From an uncultured Bryobacterales bacterium (lineage in GTDB: Bacteria > Acidobacteriota > Terriglobia > Bryobacterales > Bryobacteraceae): a stretch of 64,000 nt of DNA. Within the stretch, counting starts at the first letter, position 1. Each line of letters begins with the position of its first letter. The stretch covers positions 24,984 through 88,983 of the forward strand of contig CALGAR010000143.1 of the NCBI GenBank assembly GCA_937959285.1, given 5' to 3'. Both the position numbers and the translations under genes were made by a program. The notes beneath the pieces are model-generated. The model did no database searches, had not been told where the DNA came from, and saw nothing but the letters and a program-made list of their open reading frames with translations. Below, one piece after another: positions 17,164-25,234 of the stretch.

Positions 17164-17700
17164 ATGTGGGAATCGGTTCTTGGAGCGGATTTCGCGAAGA
17201 TCTTTCGACCGGATACCCCGCTGCTCGAGATATTCGTTCGCGGGACATTGATGTACCTGGGCCTGTTCGTGATGTTGCGCGTCATGCTAAAGCGGCAATC
17301 GGCGACGCTGGGGATGACGGACCTGTTGGTTGTGGTGCTGCTTGCCGACGCCGCTCAGAACGGAATGGCGAACGATTACGTAAGTGTCACCGACGGGCTG
17401 TTCCTGGTGGCAACGATTCTGTTCTGGAGCTATACGCTCGACTGGTTGGGCTTTCGCTTTCCGTCGTTTCAGCGATGGCTGACGCCGCCTCCCCTCGAGC
17501 TAGTGAAGGACGGGCGCATTTTGAGACGGAACATGAGGCGTGAGCTGATTACGGAGGGAGAACTGATGTCTCAGCTCCGTGAACAAGGCGTGGAGGACAT
17601 AACGGCCGTGAAAAGCGCGCACATGGAAAGTGATGGCCGGATCAGCGTCATACGATTCGATGAGGCGCCGCACCACACGCCGGAGCCGAGAGAGTTCTAG
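17164..17700 (+). CDS. DUF421 (YetF-like) membrane protein
   Basis: 178 residues. An N-terminal membrane part, about 20-100, has three hydrophobic helices (TLMYLGLFVMLRVML, LLVVVLLADAAQ, LFLVATILFWSYTLDWLGF). The short cytosolic C-terminal domain begins LELVKDGRILRRNMRRELITEGELMSQLREQGVED, the standard DUF421 pattern. The molecular role of this family is not firmly known. Its ATG immediately follows the TGA of the GT2 gene, so it is co-transcribed with the glycan genes, but the family is widespread and a link to the glycan is not proven. Confidence 0.85.
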   Translation: MWESVLGADFAKIFRPDTPLLEIFVRGTLMYLGLFVMLRVMLKRQSATLGMTDLLVVVLLADAAQNGMANDYVSVTDGLFLVATILFWSYTLDWLGFRFPSFQRWLTPPPLELVKDGRILRRNMRRELITEGELMSQLREQGVEDITAVKSAHMESDGRISVIRFDEAPHHTPEPREF

Positions 17701-17708
17701 CGGCTGTC

Positions 17709-18770
17709 ATGAAAGTTCGCAAAATCGCCGTTCTTCGAGCCAATGCCGTCGGCGACTTCATCTTCGCGCTCCCTGCTCTTGAAGCGGTGCGCGCGGCGTA
17801 TCCTTCTGCGGAGATTGTTCTGCTCGGTTTACGCTGGCATCGCGTGTTTCTGGAAGGGCGGCCATCGCCGATCGACCGTGTAATCGAAGTGCCCGCGAGC
17901 CGGGGCATCAATGAAGTTACGGGCAAGGCGGAGGATCCGAACGACCTGAACGACTTTTTCCAACGCATGGCCGCGGAGCGATTCGACATTGCTCTCCAGC
18001 TTCACGGCGGGGGCCGCTTCTCGAATCCCTTTGTTTTGCGGCTCAAAGCGGGCTTGACCGCTGGGCTGAGAGCTCCTGACGCCGTACCTCTCGACCGCTG
18101 GGTTCCCTACGTGTATTACCAGCCAGAGATCCTTCGGTATCTGGAAGTGGTGAGTCTGGTGGGCGCCACCGCGCAGTCGATCATGCCTAGAGTCGCAGTC
18201 ATGGCGAAAGACTTTGACGAAGCGGCGGCCGTGGTGCCTGGAGATCTTCAGTCGGTTGTCGTGTTGAACCCCGGCGCCGGGGACGGACGGCGCCGCTGGC
18301 CCCCGTCGCACTTTGCGGAACTCGGAGACCGGCTTTCAAGTGAGGGTCTGACGATCGTCGTGCACGGATCCGAAAAGGATCGAAGCCAGGTGGAGGGCGT
18401 GGCAGAGGCGATGACGAAGACGCCGGTGGTGGCTTGCGGCAATCTGTCTCTTGGAGGACTGACCGGGCTCTTATCCCGAGCGCGGCTGCTCGTTTCGAAT
18501 GACACCGGTCCGTTGCACCTTGCCGCGGCTGTCGGCACTCCAACGCTCGGCATCTATTGGTGCGGCAACCTGATCAACGCCGGCCCGGTCGCGCGATCCT
18601 TACACCGGCCTGTCATCTCCTGGCGTCTGAACTGCCCGGAATGCGGCCGCGATTGCGCCACAAATGGCTGCGACCATCACTGCTCGTTCGTAGCGGATAT
18701 TCCCGTAGAAGAGGTGTTCGCTGCGGCGAAAGAGCTTCTTGCGTTCAACCGTCCACAGCCGTGGATCTAA
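17709..18770 (+). CDS. GT9 heptosyltransferase-family protein
   Basis: 353 residues. Start motif IAVLRANAVGDFIFALPAL (6-24), NPGAGDGRRRWPP (187-199) and SNDTGPLHLAAA (263-274). A Cys cluster near the C-terminus (C309, C312, C316, C321, C325) is the same type as in its GT9 neighbours, with one extra Cys. Only 8 nt separate it from the DUF421 gene. Its TAA overlaps the stop codon of the ABC transporter on the other strand, so this is the end of the plus-strand operon. Confidence 0.9.
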   Translation: MKVRKIAVLRANAVGDFIFALPALEAVRAAYPSAEIVLLGLRWHRVFLEGRPSPIDRVIEVPASRGINEVTGKAEDPNDLNDFFQRMAAERFDIALQLHGGGRFSNPFVLRLKAGLTAGLRAPDAVPLDRWVPYVYYQPEILRYLEVVSLVGATAQSIMPRVAVMAKDFDEAAAVVPGDLQSVVVLNPGAGDGRRRWPPSHFAELGDRLSSEGLTIVVHGSEKDRSQVEGVAEAMTKTPVVACGNLSLGGLTGLLSRARLLVSNDTGPLHLAAAVGTPTLGIYWCGNLINAGPVARSLHRPVISWRLNCPECGRDCATNGCDHHCSFVADIPVEEVFAAAKELLAFNRPQPWI

Positions 18771-20602
18771 GCTGCCTCGTTGCCAGCGCCCTGCTTTGCC
18801 GCTGCCGCTCGCGCATACAACAGATCTTCGCGCGTCCCGGTGCCGGCAAGATGCAGTTCGTACAGGGTCTGATAGGTCTCGCTGGTGCGGAGCAGCTCGC
18901 CGTGAGTTCCGGTTGCTTCAATCTCTCCGTTGTTGAAGACCACGATCATATCGGCGTGGAGGACCGTCGAGAGGCGATGGGCGATCAGGAAGGAAGTGCG
19001 TCCTCGGATGACTGCTTCCGTGGCTTGCTGAATCAGTTGCTCGCTCTCGGTATCCAGGTGGCTGGTCGCTTCGTCGAAGACCAGAATCTCAGGGTCGCGC
19101 AGGAGAGCCCGGGCAATACCGATGCGCTGGCGCTCGCCTCCTGACAGCCGCACGCCGCGCTCGCCGACAATCGTATCGTAGCCGTCGCGGGTGCGCATGA
19201 TGAAGTCGTGCGCCTTGGCCACCTTCGCAGCATTCTCAATTTCCTCCCGGGAAGCGCCAGGCTTGCCGTAGGCAATGTTCTGAGCAATGCTTCGGGAAAA
19301 GAGATCCACCTCCTGCGGCACGACGGCAATCTGACGGCGAAGGCTCTCTTGAGTGACATCGCGGATGTCCACGCCGTCGATCAGGACGGCGCCACGCTGC
19401 GGATCAAAGGTGCGCAACAGCAGATTGATGAATGTCGTCTTGCCGCTCCCGCTGCGGCCGACGAGGGCCACGGTAGACCCTGCAGGCACGACCAGATTTA
19501 CGTTTTTCAGAGTCCATTGCTCCGAGTCGCCGTAGCGAAACCAGACATCGCGGAACTCAATGCATCGGGACACCTTCGGCAGATCCGGAGCCCCTGGCTT
19601 ATCGACAATGCGTGGAGGCTCGTCAATCACCGCAAATAGGCGCTCAGCACGCGACATATTGCGCCGGAGACGCGGGAAAATGATGGAGATCTGCGAGATG
19701 GGCTGGTAGGCCATCTCCTGAAGGGCAACGAAGAGAACGAACTCTCCGATTGTGCTGCTCCCGCGCAGCACGAGCAAGCCGCCGAGACCGATCACCGTCA
19801 CACGCCCCGCCGCGGAGAAAAACGTCTGCGCATTCTCGATGAGCGCCCATAGCCGTTCCGCGCCGTATTGCGTCGATCTCGCACGGCGGAGAAGCGTGCG
19901 CTGGCGTTCCACTTCGTCTTCCTCCCGCGAGAACTTTTTCACGGTCATGACGTTGCTTGCAATGTCATAAGACTCCTTGGCGACTTCCTCAAAGTCCTCG
20001 CTGACCTTCTGCTCGACCTCGTATATCCTGGCCGTCAATCGCCGGATTGCGAGCAGGTAGAGCGGTACCGGCAAGAGGACGGCGATTGCCATCCAGATGT
20101 TCTTAAATGCGAGAGCAATGAGAACGCCAGTGAAGATGATCGCCGGTGGAATCAACGTCTGGCCGAAGATGTCGTAGAGGATCGTATAGACCGCGGTCCC
20201 GCCCCGGTCGATGCGCCCGATCAGTTGTCCGCTGTTTGCCTGGTGGTGGTACAGGGCGTGCAGCCGGAGATAGTTTTCAAGGGCACGACATTTGACTTCG
20301 TCCTCAGCGCGGGTTGTCGTTTTGAATAGCTCGTAGTTGTAGTAAGAACGCAGCGCTTTTGTCGCTGCCGTTGCCAGCAGAATGCCTCCCGCCGAGAACA
20401 GCACCGTAGACATCGGGTTTACGTTCCGGCTCGGGTCCCGGAAGTAGCCAACGAGGCTATCGACGAGTCCCTTAGTGACGAACGGGACCGTGATCTCCAA
20501 GGCGGCGGCTGCTACAACCAGTGCCAGTAAGGTGAAAGCCTTGCGGCGCTGCTCAAAGAAGAGCGCCAGGGTTCGTATCGCAGGATCATTTCGCGCTGAC
20601 AT
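18767..20602 (-). CDS. ABC transporter, fused permease and ATPase (MsbA-like exporter type)
   Basis: 611 residues. An N-terminal six-helix membrane domain (about 20-315) precedes a nucleotide-binding domain with Walker A GRSGSGKTT (382-390), signature LSGGERQ (486-492), Walker B ILVFDEATSHLD (506-517) and a switch His in AHRLST. This is the half-transporter layout of MsbA, LipA-type lipid flippases and drug exporters, working as a homodimer. Set within the glycan locus, export of a lipid-linked glycan is a reasonable inference. It faces the GT9 gene and is transcribed from its own promoter. Confidence 0.9.
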   Translation of the reverse strand: MSARNDPAIRTLALFFEQRRKAFTLLALVVAAAALEITVPFVTKGLVDSLVGYFRDPSRNVNPMSTVLFSAGGILLATAATKALRSYYNYELFKTTTRAEDEVKCRALENYLRLHALYHHQANSGQLIGRIDRGGTAVYTILYDIFGQTLIPPAIIFTGVLIALAFKNIWMAIAVLLPVPLYLLAIRRLTARIYEVEQKVSEDFEEVAKESYDIASNVMTVKKFSREEDEVERQRTLLRRARSTQYGAERLWALIENAQTFFSAAGRVTVIGLGGLLVLRGSSTIGEFVLFVALQEMAYQPISQISIIFPRLRRNMSRAERLFAVIDEPPRIVDKPGAPDLPKVSRCIEFRDVWFRYGDSEQWTLKNVNLVVPAGSTVALVGRSGSGKTTFINLLLRTFDPQRGAVLIDGVDIRDVTQESLRRQIAVVPQEVDLFSRSIAQNIAYGKPGASREEIENAAKVAKAHDFIMRTRDGYDTIVGERGVRLSGGERQRIGIARALLRDPEILVFDEATSHLDTESEQLIQQATEAVIRGRTSFLIAHRLSTVLHADMIVVFNNGEIEATGTHGELLRTSETYQTLYELHLAGTGTREDLLYARAAAAKQGAGNEAA

Positions 20603-20737
20603 TCACTCGAGCGTCCTTGTGATGGTACCGCTTCAAGACACCACGGGTTCGTCAGGCTCTACAACGGGAATCGGGGAACGAACAGGTGAACCTCGGGAAG
20701 GTAATCTTTACTGATACTCGGTAAACTCTACAGCCTC

Positions 20738-20766
20738 AGTTTAGGTCGTGATCGGAGGCGAGTCAA
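20738..20766 (-). promoter_or_regulatory. Predicted promoter of the ABC transporter gene
   Basis: Read on the minus strand: TTGACT (20766-20761), a 17-nt spacer and TAAACT (20743-20738). It falls in the 166-nt gap after the minus-strand GT gene and about 136 nt before the ABC start at 20602. Confidence 0.45.
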
Positions 20767-20768
20767 GG

Positions 20769-22643
20769 CTATAGGCGGTTAACACGTTTAACGAATTCTG
20801 TTGATCCCGCACTGCCGCAGGCTGCAGCAGAGATGACTTCTCGAAAGAAAGCTGTCAGACGGGCCGTGTGGTAATCGAAGGTGAAGTTCGTCCTGCGAAG
20901 CCAGACGTTGCGGCGCAGTTCGGTTAACCGGCGGGAGTCCCGAAGTTGAGAAGCCAGATGCTCCATGCTGGTGGCAAAGATCCCGATATCCATCTCTTTG
21001 GCGAGAGATTGTATGGCTACGCGGGATCCGGAATTGTCGCGTTGTATCAGCGGCAAACCAGCGGCGGCAAGCGTGCTCAATCTAGCCGGGTAGTTGAGGT
21101 CATCCCAATTCGCCCGCATGAGGTCGCCGCAATTTTCACTTTGAAAGTAGTGGAGCCAGCCGGCATCGTATTGAGACAGTTCTTCGAGCCAACGATCGGA
21201 ATCAACGTGCTTGTGCAAATGGAGGTGCTTCGGAGCGAGCGCCAGCGTCTTTTCGATCCAGGACTTCCACTGCCCTTGGGTGAAGTCGCCGTAGAAGTGA
21301 AGGTGAACTCCGTAGCTTGCCAGTTCCGCTACATCTTTGGGATGAAGCCCAATTGGACGGCCCGGAACCACCGTATGGATCTCGCCATCGATCTCAGAAA
21401 GACGGCGTGACGGAGTACCCGCAAACCAGTCCCGCTTGGGAAGATCGCCATCCAGCAGGATCGACAGCTTCGATTGAGCACTTTGAGGAAGGACAAGGTT
21501 GAACCAATCCCGCGTCTCCTGGTTGCAAAAGATGTAGCCGTCGGCTCTTAAGTACAAATCGATGAGCTGTCCCCACGTTCCTCGTTCTATACAAATGTAA
21601 GGGCTTTCTTTGAAGTGCCAGATGAAGGGAATTCCGGAGACCTGGCTGACGATTTCATGGACGAACGGAACGGCCTGCCAGTTCAGCATTCCGTAGATCA
21701 CGTCAGGACGGATTCGTTCTACTTCCTGCCGCCAGCCGTTCAACGGAATGTCTTCAATTCTGCCAAAGGGCAAAGGACCGACCCAGTTGTACCACCACGG
21801 CTCCGGCATCCAAAGACCGTATAGCCTGTGTCCTCTCTCTTCGAGCGCGAGGATGCGGTCCGGATTGTAGGCCAATTCTCCTACCAGCAGAATCGTGAGT
21901 CCTTCTTTATCGAAGACGGGATGAGACTCGTTTCGAAAGCGTTCGTAGAGCGTCTTCTCGTTTGTATGATTGCCGGTCGTGCTATGGAAATTGATCGGCT
22001 CCTTGACGCCGTACCGGACGCGATAGGGATTGATTCCGCCTTCCGATTCGCGCAGAACTTTGTGCCGCTGCTGAGAGTGATCCACCCATTCGCAGGTGAT
22101 GGAGCCCGTCCCAATGAACTCGCCGTATTCTCTCAGGCGTCCCCAAAACATCCTCTCCAGATCGTCGGTTACTAGTTCCTCACGGGTGAGCCACCTAGCT
22201 TGAGTTCTGCGGTGCATCACCTGAACCGGCTGCAAGGGCTCGTTCTGAGGATTCGACAGGGAGTAGCGATTGTAATGGTGGCGGATGCCGGAGAAGGCAA
22301 GCACCGCGTTCGAGAAGTCTTCGAGGCATTGGATGAGGGAGGCTAAGTGTGCGCGGTAGTAAACGTCATCGGAGGGCAGATAAGCGATGAAGGGAGCAGT
22401 CGATGCGTCGAGTCCTGCATTGATCGCCGCCCCCATCCCGACGTTCCTCTCCATCCGCATAGAGTGAATGCGGGGATCCCGCAGGTACCGGTTGATGATT
22501 GAGGGCGTCTCATCCGCTGATCCGTCGTCTATCACGAACAATTCCCAGTCTTCCAACGTTTGCGCAAGGAGACTCTCGAGGGCGCGCCGCAGGAAGGCGG
22601 CCTGCTGGAACGTAGGCATGATGACGGATACGCGGGCCTGCAT
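20769..22643 (-). CDS. GT2 glycosyltransferase with a long GT-B-like C-terminal region (paralogue A)
   Basis: 624 residues from the ATG at 22643, which has a strong AGGAG ribosome-binding site. Upstream in-frame codons lack one. The GT2 domain covers about 1-215: VSVIMPTFQQAAFLRRALES, then AYLPSDDVYY with the DD motif. The region 270-620 looks like a GT-B-like second transferase (LLVGELAYNPDRILALEERG, HLHFYGDFTQGQWKSW, GLPLIQRDNSGS, DIGIFATSMEHL). It is clearly homologous over its whole length to the gene at 25235, which points the other way. Confidence 0.85.
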   Translation of the reverse strand: MQARVSVIMPTFQQAAFLRRALESLLAQTLEDWELFVIDDGSADETPSIINRYLRDPRIHSMRMERNVGMGAAINAGLDASTAPFIAYLPSDDVYYRAHLASLIQCLEDFSNAVLAFSGIRHHYNRYSLSNPQNEPLQPVQVMHRRTQARWLTREELVTDDLERMFWGRLREYGEFIGTGSITCEWVDHSQQRHKVLRESEGGINPYRVRYGVKEPINFHSTTGNHTNEKTLYERFRNESHPVFDKEGLTILLVGELAYNPDRILALEERGHRLYGLWMPEPWWYNWVGPLPFGRIEDIPLNGWRQEVERIRPDVIYGMLNWQAVPFVHEIVSQVSGIPFIWHFKESPYICIERGTWGQLIDLYLRADGYIFCNQETRDWFNLVLPQSAQSKLSILLDGDLPKRDWFAGTPSRRLSEIDGEIHTVVPGRPIGLHPKDVAELASYGVHLHFYGDFTQGQWKSWIEKTLALAPKHLHLHKHVDSDRWLEELSQYDAGWLHYFQSENCGDLMRANWDDLNYPARLSTLAAAGLPLIQRDNSGSRVAIQSLAKEMDIGIFATSMEHLASQLRDSRRLTELRRNVWLRRTNFTFDYHTARLTAFFREVISAAACGSAGSTEFVKRVNRL

Positions 22644-22791
22644 TGCGGACTCCTGTCTGCACGTTTGATACCGGGCTGCAGCGCCAGGCTGACGATGGAC
22701 AGGAGCCAAACGGAACACGACTTGCATAAGCCGAGAGCAGGAGGAGGCCATCCGCTCTACGACGCTCCATTCCGGGACCGAGAAGCCGCGG

Positions 22792-24024
22792 TTGCTGGCT
22801 GGCGAGTTGCTCCGAGCCTGTCTTGCGGGAGAAGCCTGGCCACGACATGCGTTGAACGACCTCATCGAGGCGGCACTCTCTCCTGACGAATCGGTGGCTC
22901 TCGATGCAAGCAGCGCCTTGTTCGCGGAGCTTGTAGAACCGCTCTGCGACAGCTTCGAGCCGCGGCTGGTGAATCTTTACGTTGAGATCTTCAGTCGCGT
23001 GTGTGAGCGCGTGCTTGGCCTGGACGCCTCCCGGATCGTGGATCGTTACGAGCGGATCAGGCAGGTACGAAGGTTTCAAGCGGCCGAGGATCCTGACGCG
23101 GTGTTCGTCCTCTCGCGAATCACCCTCGGTGCGGACGTCGCCGTAACCAGTGTTCTACTCGACGCGCTTCTAAAGCGTTTCCCCAAATCCGATATAGTCT
23201 TTGTTGGTCCCCGGAAGAACTACGAGTTGTTTGCCGGTGACGACCGCATCCGGCATCTCCCTCTCTCCTACGGCAGGCGTTCATCCTTGCGCGAGCGCCT
23301 TGCCCATTGGAAGGCGCTCGGGCCCCTCCTTGGGCAGCCCCGGAGTATCGTCGTCGATCCCGATTCGCGGCTGACCCAGCTCGGGCTCCTTCCAATCTGT
23401 CCGGACGAACTCTATTACTTCTTTGAAAGCCGGTGCTACAGCGCAGCGAGTTCAGATCCACTGTCTACGCTGGCGGCGCGCTGGGCGGCCGACGTCTTTG
23501 GCGAAGACGCACGTCCGTTTCTTTGCCCGCATCAGCCCGAGGCGGTGGATCCACCGGGAACGATCGCTGTCAGTTTGGGTGTGGGCGAGAACATGGCGAA
23601 GCGAGCGCCCGAGCCGTTTGAACGGGAACTGATGGAGATGCTCGCAGCGACCGGAGCTCCTATCCTGATTGACAAAGGGGCGGGCGGGGAAGAGCGCGAG
23701 CGCGTGGAACAGGTGATTGCGTCCTTGCCTCGGAATTCCCGCGTCACCGCGGTTGAGGGATCTTTCGCACCTTTTGCAGCCCGAATCGCGCGTAGCCGGC
23801 TTTACGTCGGCTACGACTCCGCAGGTCAGCACGTGGCCGCGGCCGCCGGGGTTCCTCTTGTGACTGTCTTTTCCGGTTTCACATCAGACCGCATGTGTGA
23901 CCGCTGGCGTCCTGCGGGCGCTGGCGGACCTGTAGAAGTCGTTCGTGTGACTCAGGGGATGACAGCCGGTCAAGTCTTGCATTACACGTTCAAGGCTCTC
24001 TGTAAACTGGGTCTCTGCTCGTAA
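22792..24024 (+). CDS. Divergent GT9-like glycosyltransferase with N-terminal helical extension
   Basis: About 410 residues if TTG at 22792 is used. Residues 1-110 are helical and lack the GT9 opening motif; the family fold begins around VFVLSRITLGADVAVTSVLLDAL. The donor-site motif is altered to GYDSAGQHVAAAAGVP, and there is no Cys cluster. The start is unsure: the frame is open back to 22693 with no ATG, GTG or TTG, and an AGGAGGAGG stretch sits just before an ATC at 22750. It is divergent from paralogue A, with a 148-nt gap between the two starts. Confidence 0.72.
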   Translation: MLAGELLRACLAGEAWPRHALNDLIEAALSPDESVALDASSALFAELVEPLCDSFEPRLVNLYVEIFSRVCERVLGLDASRIVDRYERIRQVRRFQAAEDPDAVFVLSRITLGADVAVTSVLLDALLKRFPKSDIVFVGPRKNYELFAGDDRIRHLPLSYGRRSSLRERLAHWKALGPLLGQPRSIVVDPDSRLTQLGLLPICPDELYYFFESRCYSAASSDPLSTLAARWAADVFGEDARPFLCPHQPEAVDPPGTIAVSLGVGENMAKRAPEPFERELMEMLAATGAPILIDKGAGGEERERVEQVIASLPRNSRVTAVEGSFAPFAARIARSRLYVGYDSAGQHVAAAAGVPLVTVFSGFTSDRMCDRWRPAGAGGPVEVVRVTQGMTAGQVLHYTFKALCKLGLCS

Positions 24025-24055
24025 CGGTCCTGGCTGGTACGAGTCCTACTAGCCG

Positions 24056-25177
24056 GTGAGAAATGTGGGTGGATCGTTAAGCAACCTTTGGAGCGACAGC
24101 CTCCGGATTCTCGCCGTGCGCCTCGATAATATCGGCGACCTGGTGATGCTGACACCGGCGCTGCGCACTTTGCGCGAAAACCTGCCGTGCGCCAATATCA
24201 CCCTGTTGACGACTGCTGCCGGTCAACGCGTCGTGCCGATGATTCCCTGGGTCGACAACATCATCGTCCACAGACCCATATGGCAGGAGATTCGGAAGGG
24301 CGTCGCCTGTAACCCGGACGAGGAACGGCGCTTCATCGATCAGCTCCGTCAGCGGTCCTTCGAAGTTTCCGTCATTTTCACAAGCTTCTCGCAATCGCCT
24401 TATCCGCCAGCTTATGCCTGCGCCGTTGCCGAAATCCCGAGGCGGCTGGGCCAGTCGAAAGAGAATGACAGCCGTCTGCTGACCGACCGCGTACCCGCTG
24501 TGCCCGACGATGTGCATCAGACAGACCGAAGTCTGCACTTGCTGGAGGCGGCCGGGCTCGACGTCACGAACCGCCGTCTGGAGCTTGTGATTTCCGAAGA
24601 GGACTGGAAGGCGGTTGACGGAGTCCTGAAGGACGCGAGTGTGGATCCTGCGCGTCCCTACTGCGTAGTGGCTCCAGGAGCGAGCTGTGACGCGCGGCGC
24701 TACGATCCCCAACGGTTTGCAACGGTCGTGCGAGGCATTCAAGAGCGGGCTGGAATTCCGGTTGTATTAATCGGCTCGGAGCGGGAAGCCGAGCTCATGC
24801 AGTCGATCGTGGAGACAGCGGGAGGCAAGCTCGAACGAGTATTAAGCAAGACGTCTGTGCCTCAGATGTCGGCCATCATTGCCAAGTCCTCGCTGCTTGT
24901 GGCAAACCATTCGGGACCGATGCACATAGCTGAAGCTGTCGGCACGCCAATGGTAATTCTCTTTTCCGGCACCGACCAAACGCATCAATGGGCGCCTCGA
25001 TTTACCCCTTCGCGCATTCTGCAGAACAAGGTTCCTTGCATGCCCTGCGGCGCCTTTGAATGTCCCTATCACAAAGAATGCCTCGATATTCCGCCGGAGC
25101 TCGTCGTCGAGAGCGCGATGGAGCTGCTGCGCGAGCGCCGGAACGGGAACGGCAACGATCGAAACGGACTGCCTTGA
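24056..25177 (+). CDS. GT9 heptosyltransferase-family protein
   Basis: 373 residues starting at GTG (24056). LRILAVRLDNIGDLVMLTPAL (16-36) is the GT9 opening, APGASCDARRYDP (206-218) and ANHSGPMHIAEA (283-294) form the donor site. The C-terminal Cys motif is C328, C331, C336, C342. The N-terminal part is very like that of the gene at 15231 (SxFSQSPYPPAYAC against VYSQSPLPAALLC), so these two are close paralogues. It lies 31 nt after the divergent GT9-like gene and 57 nt before paralogue B. Confidence 0.9.
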   Translation: MRNVGGSLSNLWSDSLRILAVRLDNIGDLVMLTPALRTLRENLPCANITLLTTAAGQRVVPMIPWVDNIIVHRPIWQEIRKGVACNPDEERRFIDQLRQRSFEVSVIFTSFSQSPYPPAYACAVAEIPRRLGQSKENDSRLLTDRVPAVPDDVHQTDRSLHLLEAAGLDVTNRRLELVISEEDWKAVDGVLKDASVDPARPYCVVAPGASCDARRYDPQRFATVVRGIQERAGIPVVLIGSEREAELMQSIVETAGGKLERVLSKTSVPQMSAIIAKSSLLVANHSGPMHIAEAVGTPMVILFSGTDQTHQWAPRFTPSRILQNKVPCMPCGAFECPYHKECLDIPPELVVESAMELLRERRNGNGNDRNGLP

Positions 25178-25234
25178 CCGGCATTCCATCCTGTGCCGCT
25201 TCGGCCGGGTTTTTCGCCAGGCGGGAGTAGTGAG

